Below, piece by piece: positions 58,875 through 64,000 of a stretch of 64,000 nt of DNA. Source of the stretch: Acidovorax sp. 1608163 (GTDB lineage Bacteria > Pseudomonadota > Gammaproteobacteria > Burkholderiales > Burkholderiaceae_C); contig NZ_CP033069.1 in the NCBI RefSeq assembly GCF_003669015.1, forward strand, positions 3,482,501 to 3,546,500, read 5' to 3'. A program made the translations under genes and the position numbers. Within the stretch, counting starts at the first letter, position 1. Every line of letters begins with the position of its first letter. A model generated the notes under the pieces. The model worked only from the letters and a program-made list of their open reading frames with translations. It had not been told where the DNA came from and made no database searches.

Positions 58875-59449
58875 GCCGCGGCCCGGTCCACGCCGTCTGG
58901 TGCAGAGGCGGGCACCACGGCACCCTGGGACACGCGGGCCCCGACAAACTGGCGCAGCGCCTGTGCGGCGCGCCGGGCCACGTTGCACAGCTGGTGGGCG
59001 GGCGCATCGCCCATCAAGCGGGCCAGGTCCTCCTCCAGATCCCAGCGCACATGGTCGGCCAGCCAGTTGATTTCTGCCGCCAGTTGCACATCGCCCTCGA
59101 TGCGAATGGCGGGCTTGTCGCCCCGCAAGGCGCCTTGGGCCAAGGCCAGCGGCGACAGCTCGGTCACCTCCAGCCGCAGATCAGGGGTATCGCCCTCGCC
59201 CGCCAGGTTAAACAACCCGGCAGGTGTGACCAGCAACGCCATGGAATAGTGGCGCCACTGCACACGCGCAACGCGGCCCTTTTGGCGGCGCAGGCGCTCC
59301 ATGGCCTCGGGCTCTTGCATCAGAACGTGGTTGATGAACAGCACGGCGCGCTGATGCACTTCGTGGACCAGCCATTGCGGAGGCTGCGGCCCAGAAGTGA
59401 CGCGGTCAAAAATGCCATCCAGAAATGAAAAAGGGGACTGTGTTGCCAT
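58871..59449 (-). CDS. ubiJ: UbiJ-type SCP2-domain ubiquinone accessory factor
   Basis: 192 aa. The SCP2 domain (about residues 40-150) has hydrophobic beta strands such as [13 protein letters not shown], and the C-terminal helix is Glu/Ala-rich, as in UbiJ. UbiJ binds quinone intermediates and assembles the Ubi complex with UbiK. The start codon at 59449 lies in the loop of an intrinsic-terminator-like hairpin, so expression may be attenuated. It is 40 bp behind the Tim44-like gene. Confidence 0.88.
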   Translation of the reverse strand: MATQSPFSFLDGIFDRVTSGPQPPQWLVHEVHQRAVLFINHVLMQEPEAMERLRRQKGRVARVQWRHYSMALLVTPAGLFNLAGEGDTPDLRLEVTELSPLALAQGALRGDKPAIRIEGDVQLAAEINWLADHVRWDLEEDLARLMGDAPAHQLCNVARRAAQALRQFVGARVSQGAVVPASAPDGVDRAAA

Positions 59450-59456
59450 AGTCCCC
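59428..59456 (-). terminator. Terminator-like hairpin containing the ubiJ start codon
   Basis: On the minus strand GGGGACT (59456-59450) and AGTCCCC (59439-59433) pair perfectly, the 10-nt loop begins with the ubiJ ATG, and TTTTT follows. The bases that would serve as ribosome-binding site lie in the stem. Confidence 0.75.
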
Positions 59457-59489
59457 GATTATTCCCTGAACTGGGATGACCCTGCGCGT

Positions 59490-60500
59490 TTACTGCAGAG
59501 CTTGCACGCCAGCCACCAGCCAGCCGCTGTTGCCAGTCTTGCCCTTGGTCATGTTCCAGACTTCGCGGAAGGGACTGGGGCCTGCCGAGAGTTCTTCACG
59601 GATCATGCCGGAGAACTCCACGCTGGCCATGTAGCGGTCGTCCATTTCTTCGATGCCCAGCAACTGCGCTTCGATCATGACCACATCGGTGTGGTTGGGC
59701 TCTGCACCGCGCTGCGACTCGCGCTCGGCCAGTTGGGTGCGGATTTCTTCGAGCATGCTGTCCGTCATCATCGAGCGCAGCGTGGAAATGTCAGAGCGGT
59801 CCCAGGCGGCTTGCAGCGTCACGAAGTTGCGCTTGGCGGCCGACAGGAAACCGTCGGTGTCAAAGCCTTCTGGAACGCCCCAGTTTTGCGAGCCTGCCAG
59901 GCCAGAGCCGATCACCACACCAGAGCCTTGGGCCTGGCGCGAGGCATCAAAGGCCATGCTGCTGCGCTCCCAGGGGCGGGCCGACGCGTCGTTGCCCACG
60001 TTCTCAGGGCGGTAGGTGTTGGGGACCTGGGCCGCTGCCGGTGTGGCAGCCCCAGCGCCCGCACCTTGGAAGGCGAACGGTGCGCCACCTGCCGGGCTGG
60101 CAGCACCCGAGCGGCGAGCGCGCATGACCATGCCAATCACCGCAACCGCCGCCAAGGCCAGCAGTGCAATCATCAAGAACTGGCCGAACCCGGCACCCAG
60201 GCCCAAAGAGCTGGCCAGCCACGCCAGGCCCAAGCCTGCCGCCAAGCCGCCCAGCATGGCGCCCCAAGGCCTCTTGGGCGCTGCGGCAGCAGGCGCTGCG
60301 CCCGCCGGTGCGGCAGGCTTGGCAGCGGCTGCGTTGTTTGTGGCGTTCTGGGCAGGTGCCGCGCCGCCAGACGATTCGCGTTGGGTCACGTTGCTCGATT
60401 GCTGTCCAACGGACTTACCACCCCCCATGCGCTTGGCTTCGGCGTCCACATGGACCACCGCCATCAGCGCCACCAAAACCACAGACCACAGTTTCATCAT
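59490..60500 (-). CDS. Tim44-like domain protein
   Basis: 336 aa. Residues 1-20 form a signal or anchor; an Ala/Pro/Gly-rich linker follows; a hydrophobic pair lies at about 80-125 (GLAAGLGLAWLASSLGLGAGF and FLMIALLALAAVAVIGM). The C-terminal ~130 residues are the Tim44-like fold (FLSAAKRNFVTLQAAWDRSDI, RSMMTDSMLEEI, AQLLGIEE). In mitochondria Tim44 links import motor and channel; in bacteria the role is unknown. It lies between ubiE and ubiJ. Confidence 0.9.
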   Translation of the reverse strand: MMKLWSVVLVALMAVVHVDAEAKRMGGGKSVGQQSSNVTQRESSGGAAPAQNATNNAAAAKPAAPAGAAPAAAAPKRPWGAMLGGLAAGLGLAWLASSLGLGAGFGQFLMIALLALAAVAVIGMVMRARRSGAASPAGGAPFAFQGAGAGAATPAAAQVPNTYRPENVGNDASARPWERSSMAFDASRQAQGSGVVIGSGLAGSQNWGVPEGFDTDGFLSAAKRNFVTLQAAWDRSDISTLRSMMTDSMLEEIRTQLAERESQRGAEPNHTDVVMIEAQLLGIEEMDDRYMASVEFSGMIREELSAGPSPFREVWNMTKGKTGNSGWLVAGVQALQ

Positions 60501-60547
60501 GTCATCTCCGTTGAGTCATTCATCAGCATTGAGCGCACACATTGCGC

Positions 60548-61279
60548 TCAGCACTTGATTCCAACATGCAAAGCCACTACTCCGCCAGTCATGTTGTGAT
60601 AGTCCACATGCCCAAAACCGCTTTGCTGCATGAGGGATTTGAGATCTTCCTGGCTTGGATGCATGCGAATGGACTCGGCCAGGTAGCGGTAGCTGGCGTC
60701 GTCTCCCGCCACCAGCTTGCCCAGTTGCGGCAGCACCTTGAAGGAATACCAGTCGTACACCTTCTCCAGCGGCTTGGCGACCTTGGAAAACTCCAGCACC
60801 AGCAGCCTGCCGCCGGGCTTGAGCACACGGCACATTTCTGCCAAGGCGCGGTCTTTGTGGGTCATGTTGCGCAGGCCAAAGGCCACGCTCACCACGTCGA
60901 AATGCGCATCAGGAAACGGCAGTTGTTCGGCGTCACACACCAGCGTGGGCAGCACCACGCCCGCATCGATCAGGCGGTTGCGTCCCGTGCGCAGCATGGC
61001 CTCGTTGATGTCGGTGTGCACCACGCGCCCGGTGCTGCCGACCTTTTTGGCAAACGCCAGCGACAGATCGCCCGTGCCCCCCGCAATGTCCAGCACCTGA
61101 CTGCCTTCGCGCAGGTTGGCCACCATCACGGTGTAGGCCTTCCAGGCGCGGTGCAGACCGCCCGACATGAGGTCGTTCATCACGTCGTACTTTGACGCAA
61201 CCGAATCAAACACACCGCGCACGCGCTGTGCTTTTTCCGTTTCGTCGACCGACTCAAATCCAAAGTGGGTGTTGCTCAT
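60548..61279 (-). CDS. ubiE: Ubiquinone/menaquinone C-methyltransferase UbiE
   Basis: 243 aa from the ATG at 61279 (MSNTHFGF). SAM-binding motif [11 protein letters not shown] and the family blocks [19 protein letters not shown] and [24 protein letters not shown]. It C-methylates demethylmenaquinone and the ubiquinone precursor. It heads the run ubiE-Tim44-ubiJ-ubiB on the minus strand. A family-A repeat lies about 95 bp upstream. Confidence 0.96.
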   Translation of the reverse strand: MSNTHFGFESVDETEKAQRVRGVFDSVASKYDVMNDLMSGGLHRAWKAYTVMVANLREGSQVLDIAGGTGDLSLAFAKKVGSTGRVVHTDINEAMLRTGRNRLIDAGVVLPTLVCDAEQLPFPDAHFDVVSVAFGLRNMTHKDRALAEMCRVLKPGGRLLVLEFSKVAKPLEKVYDWYSFKVLPQLGKLVAGDDASYRYLAESIRMHPSQEDLKSLMQQSGFGHVDYHNMTGGVVALHVGIKC

Positions 61280-61373
61280 GGCATTCATGCTAGGCGCCTG
61301 CGCGCCTGCCGTACAGCGACAACCCCGCACTGATATGGGGCATCCGTCGCAGGGTTGATATCAAAAAGGGGGC

Positions 61374-61420
61374 TAGCGCTTTCAGAATAAGCGCTAGCAG
61401 CTACTATTTTTATAGCATTT
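61374..61420 (+). repeat. Intergenic repeat family A, copy 9
   Basis: Full copy: CTAGCGCTT, AAGCGCTAG, CAGCTAC and TATAGCATT, between the DUF971 gene and ubiE. Confidence 0.85.
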
Positions 61421-61462
61421 GCACTGCCGCGCGGCTCCATCCCCTGACGGGCGCGTCGCACT

Positions 61463-61879
61463 TCAGTGGCTACCGCAGGCATGGCCACCACCTTTGGCGG
61501 CCATGGGGGCATCACGCTCCACACCGGCAGCGGCCAGGCGCTCAGCATATTGCTGCCACAAGGCGTCTTGCTGCTGGCCCAGCTCGTAGAGATAGTCCCA
61601 GCTGAAGATACCGCTGTCGTGGCCGTCCGAAAACGTAGGCTTGACGGCATAGTTGCCCACCGGCTCTAGGTTCACCAGCGTCACCTCGCGCTTGCCGGTT
61701 TGCAGCACTTCCTGGCCGGGCCCGTGGCCCTGCACTTCGGCCGAGGGGGAGTACACGCGCATCAGCTCAAACGGGATGCGGAACGCGGCACCGTCCGAAA
61801 ATGCCACCTCCAGTACGCGAGAGGCCTCGTGGACCGTGAGCGCGGTGGGCGTCGGAGCGCCTGTTTTCAAACCAGCCAT
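61463..61879 (-). CDS. DUF971 protein
   Basis: 138 aa from the ATG at 61879, with AGGTGA 6 nt upstream. The DUF971 core is YSPSAEVQGHGPGQ, VTLVNLEPVGNYAVKPTFSDGH and GIFSWDYLYELG. DUF971 modules also occur in gamma-butyrobetaine hydroxylases and in MRP/ApbC-like proteins. The C-terminus ends GGGHACGSH, a possible metal-binding tail. It lies upstream of ubiE on the same strand. Confidence 0.9.
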   Translation of the reverse strand: MAGLKTGAPTPTALTVHEASRVLEVAFSDGAAFRIPFELMRVYSPSAEVQGHGPGQEVLQTGKREVTLVNLEPVGNYAVKPTFSDGHDSGIFSWDYLYELGQQQDALWQQYAERLAAAGVERDAPMAAKGGGHACGSH

Positions 61880-61941
61880 GCAATCACCTGTCAAAAAATG
61901 GAAGCGGGCCTGCGCCCGTCAAAAACTGGGAAAGCTACCGC

Positions 61942-62376
61942 TCACGCGACAGGCATCACGGCATCCAGACGCGCCCGCAGTGCAGACTCCAGCGCGGGCA
62001 GCAGCGCATGCACGGCAGCCTCTTGGTCTGCAGGGCCAGGGCGTTGCGCTGCGGCCCAGACCGGCGCGGGGAAGTGGCTGTCCCAATCAAAGCGTGCAAT
62101 CACGTGCCAGTGCAGGTGCGGCACCATGTTGCCCAGCGCCGCGATGTTGACCTTGGTGGGGGCCAGGTGCTGGCGCAGGGCTTGCTCCACCACCGTCACC
62201 GCCTCCATGCAGTGGCTGCGATCGGCGGCCGACAGATCAGAAAATTCGGCCACATGCGCCGCCCACACCACGCGGTAGAAGGCCGGAAAACCCGCCTCCT
62301 GCGCGCGGATGACGCGCAGCTTCTCGCCACGCCAGACCAGCGCACCGCCGTCTTCTTCGCACAGGGGGCAGCTCAT
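61942..62376 (-). CDS. HIT-family hydrolase
   Basis: 144 aa. The histidine triad is HLHWHV (His87, His89, His91), and CPLC at residues 3-6 resembles the Cys pair found in some HIT proteins. The family hydrolyses nucleotide phosphoramidates or dinucleoside polyphosphates. It lies 62 bp behind the DUF971 start on the same strand. Confidence 0.93.
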   Translation of the reverse strand: MSCPLCEEDGGALVWRGEKLRVIRAQEAGFPAFYRVVWAAHVAEFSDLSAADRSHCMEAVTVVEQALRQHLAPTKVNIAALGNMVPHLHWHVIARFDWDSHFPAPVWAAAQRPGPADQEAAVHALLPALESALRARLDAVMPVA

Positions 62377-62449
62377 TGGGATAACTCCACGGAGCTTCTC
62401 ATATCAAATGCAGCCCGCAACCGGCGCAGCCTATAGCCGTGGACGCCGA

Positions 62450-62533
62450 GCAAGGGCCGCCCCGCGGCGAGGGCGTCGTCCCCCTCCCGCGCAGCGAGAG
62501 AGGGGGAAGGAGCGAAGCGACTCAGGGGAGCTT
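62450..62533 (-). repeat. 3'-UTR repeat family B, copy 3
   Basis: CAAGGGCCGCCCCGCGG, GTCCCCCTCCCGC, GAGAGAGGGGGAAGG, GCGAAGCGACTCAGGGG. It ends 5 bp before the stop codon of the minus-strand Fe-S oxidoreductase gene. On the minus strand it folds as CCCCCTC / GAGGGGG. Confidence 0.85.
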
Positions 62534-62538
62534 CATTG

Positions 62539-64000
62539 CTACACCAGCACCCGCTCGATGCCACCCTGGTTGGCGCGCTGCACATACTCAGGCATCCAGT
62601 TCTCACCCAGGATCTGCTTGGCCATCTCGATGACGATGTAGTCGGCTTCGAGCAGGCCGTTTTGCAGGTCGCCCTCGTAGCGGTTCAGGCCCTGCAAGCA
62701 GCTGGGGCAACTGGTCAGGATCTTGACGTTGTCCTCTGCGCCCACAGCACCGCTGGTGCGCAAGGCGGCTTCACCCTTGCGGATTTCTTCTTCCTTGCGA
62801 AAGCGCACTTGCGTCGAAATATCGGGCCGCGACACGCCCAGCGTGCCGGATTCGCCGCAGCAGCGGTCGCTCTTGAGCACCTGCTCGCCCACCAGCGCCT
62901 TCACGGTCTTCAGGCTGTCCTGCTGCTTCATGGGGTTGTGGCAAGGCTCGTGGTACAGGTAAGCGCCCTTGCCTTGCAGGGTGATGCCCTTTTCCAGCAG
63001 GTATTCGTGGATGTCGATGATGCGGCAGCCCGGGAAGATCTTGTCGAACTGGTAACCCTGCAGCTGGTCGTAGCAAGTACCGCAGCTCACCACCACGGTC
63101 TTGATGTCCAGGTAGTTGAGCGTGTTGGCCACGCGGTGGAAGAGCACCCGGTTGTCCGTGATCATCTTCTCGGCCTTGTCGAACTGGCCGCTGCCGCGCT
63201 GCGGGTAGCCACAGCACAGGTAACCCGGTGGCAGCACCGTCTGCACGCCCGCATGCCACAGCATGGCCTGGGTGGCCAGGCCCACTTGCGAGAACAAGCG
63301 CTCGGACCCGCAGCCGGGGAAGTAGAACACCGCCTCCGACTCGGCCGTGGTGGCCTGCGGGTTGCGGATGATGGGCACGTAGTTCTTGTCTTCGATGTCC
63401 AGCAGCGCGCGGGCGGTCTTCTTGGGCAGGCCGCCGGGCAGCTTCTTGTTGATGAAGTGGATCACCTGCTCCTTGATCGGCGCGGTGCCCACCGTTGCAG
63501 GCGGCTTGGCCGTCTGCTTGCGGCCCACGGTGCGCAGGATGTCCACCACGGCGCGCTGGGCCTTGTAGCCCACGTCCACCACAGCGGTACGCAGGAACTT
63601 GATGGTGTCCGGGTTGGTGGCATTGAGCATGGCCATGGCCAGCGCATTCCCAGGGCGGAAGGTCTTCTTGCCCATCTTGCGCAACAGGTTGCGCATGTTC
63701 ATGGTCACGTCGCCAAAGTCGATCTTGACCGGGCAAGGCGTGTAGCACTTGTGGCACACCGTGCAGTGGTCGGCCACGTCTTCAAACTCTTGCCAGTGCT
63801 TGATAGACACACCACGGCGCGTTTGCTCTTCGTACAAGAAGGCTTCGACCAGCAGCGAGGTGGCCAAAATCTTGTTGCGCGGGCTGTACAGCAGGCTGGC
63901 GCGCGGCACGTGCGTGGAGCACACGGGCTTGCACTTGCCGCAGCGCAGGCAGTCCTTCACGCTCTCGGCAATGGCGCCAATGTCGCTTTGCTGCATGATC
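62539..64000 (-). CDS. Large Fe-S oxidoreductase, C-terminal part (partial)
   Basis: The frame is open at the right edge, so the gene continues beyond the window. The visible 487 codons hold two 4Fe-4S motifs (CLRCGKCKPVC and CTVCHKCYTPCP, each CX2CX2CX3C) and two CCG domains (GYLCCGYPQRGSG and DRCCGESGT), as in D-lactate and glycolate dehydrogenase Fe-S subunits. In Burkholderiales this is the C-terminal half of a ~1,300-aa FAD-linked oxidase with a DUF3683 N-terminus; that half is outside the window, so the fusion is inferred. Confidence 0.88.
   Translation of the reverse strand, partial: IMQQSDIGAIAESVKDCLRCGKCKPVCSTHVPRASLLYSPRNKILATSLLVEAFLYEEQTRRGVSIKHWQEFEDVADHCTVCHKCYTPCPVKIDFGDVTMNMRNLLRKMGKKTFRPGNALAMAMLNATNPDTIKFLRTAVVDVGYKAQRAVVDILRTVGRKQTAKPPATVGTAPIKEQVIHFINKKLPGGLPKKTARALLDIEDKNYVPIIRNPQATTAESEAVFYFPGCGSERLFSQVGLATQAMLWHAGVQTVLPPGYLCCGYPQRGSGQFDKAEKMITDNRVLFHRVANTLNYLDIKTVVVSCGTCYDQLQGYQFDKIFPGCRIIDIHEYLLEKGITLQGKGAYLYHEPCHNPMKQQDSLKTVKALVGEQVLKSDRCCGESGTLGVSRPDISTQVRFRKEEEIRKGEAALRTSGAVGAEDNVKILTSCPSCLQGLNRYEGDLQNGLLEADYIVIEMAKQILGENWMPEYVQRANQGGIERVLV

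Noticed and set aside
55557..59249. 1230-aa open frame antisense to the symporter, ubiB and ubiJ
   Set aside because: It crosses three well-supported genes; its His/Gln/Gly composition is the shadow of GC-rich third positions.

Overview
The window looks like chromosomal housekeeping sequence from a high-GC betaproteobacterium of the order Burkholderiales, most likely family Comamonadaceae (Acidovorax-like). I infer this from the protein sequences, from neighbourhoods such as gmk-rpoZ-spoT, ispE-tRNA-Gln-prs-rplY-pth and ubiE-Tim44-ubiJ-ubiB, and from two families of short intergenic repeats that I associate with that group. I see no IS element, prophage, integrase, CRISPR array or rRNA operon. 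No gene-free gap exceeds about 300 bp; the largest gaps (about 230-280 bp) hold repeats, terminators or nothing I recognise.

Layout. 0-3.6 kb: an Smr-domain protein, a CpdB-type phosphodiesterase/nucleotidase and an I78 inhibitor lipoprotein. 3.7-8.5 kb (minus strand): a Ser/Thr kinase and PP2C phosphatase pair leading into rph, rdgB and hemW. 8.5-12.7 kb: yicC, gmk, rpoZ and spoT. 12.9-14.9 kb: greB, tRNA-Arg, tRNA-Met and hrcA, with hrcA divergent from nadK-recN-rapZ (to 18.4 kb). 18.4-22.3 kb (minus): mutM, a dynamin-like GTPase and mutY. 22.3-28.2 kb: a TPR protein, lolB, ispE, tRNA-Gln, prs, rplY and pth. 28.4-35.8 kb: a ferredoxin, then a complete dipeptide/oligopeptide-type ABC transporter with binding protein and amidase. 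35.9-45.8 kb: mixed accessory metabolism and transport (YdgA-like, TTC38-like, AraC regulator with AhpD-like protein, MOSC, histidine phosphatase, LysE, DUF429, EamA). 46.0-49.4 kb (minus): a frameshifted EEP phosphatase gene, clsB, folE and a BLUF blue-light sensor. 49.6-51.4 kb: a degenerate receiver-TPR protein. 51.4-55.7 kb: nudB, a CsgG-like lipoprotein, aspS, DUF502 and FmdB. 55.8-61.3 kb: a sodium:solute symporter and the ubiquinone genes ubiB, ubiJ, Tim44-like and ubiE. 61.4-64 kb: DUF971, HIT and the C-terminal part of a large Fe-S oxidoreductase that runs off the right edge.

How the genes work together. The core is translation and stringent response (gmk, rpoZ, spoT, rplY, pth, aspS, three tRNAs), nucleotide hygiene and DNA repair (rdgB, mutM, mutY, recN) and cofactors (nadK, ubiquinone genes, folE plus nudB for early folate synthesis). 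The most unusual arrangements are: a BLUF photoreceptor stacked 2 nt behind folE; a dynamin-like GTPase between the two 8-oxoguanine glycosylase genes; an intrinsic-terminator-like hairpin that contains the ubiJ start codon; a receiver domain whose phospho-acceptor Asp is Glu; and a 3'-UTR repeat that sits 2-5 nt behind the stop codon of three separate minus-strand genes. One gene, the EEP phosphatase, carries a one-base frameshift in a G5 tract.
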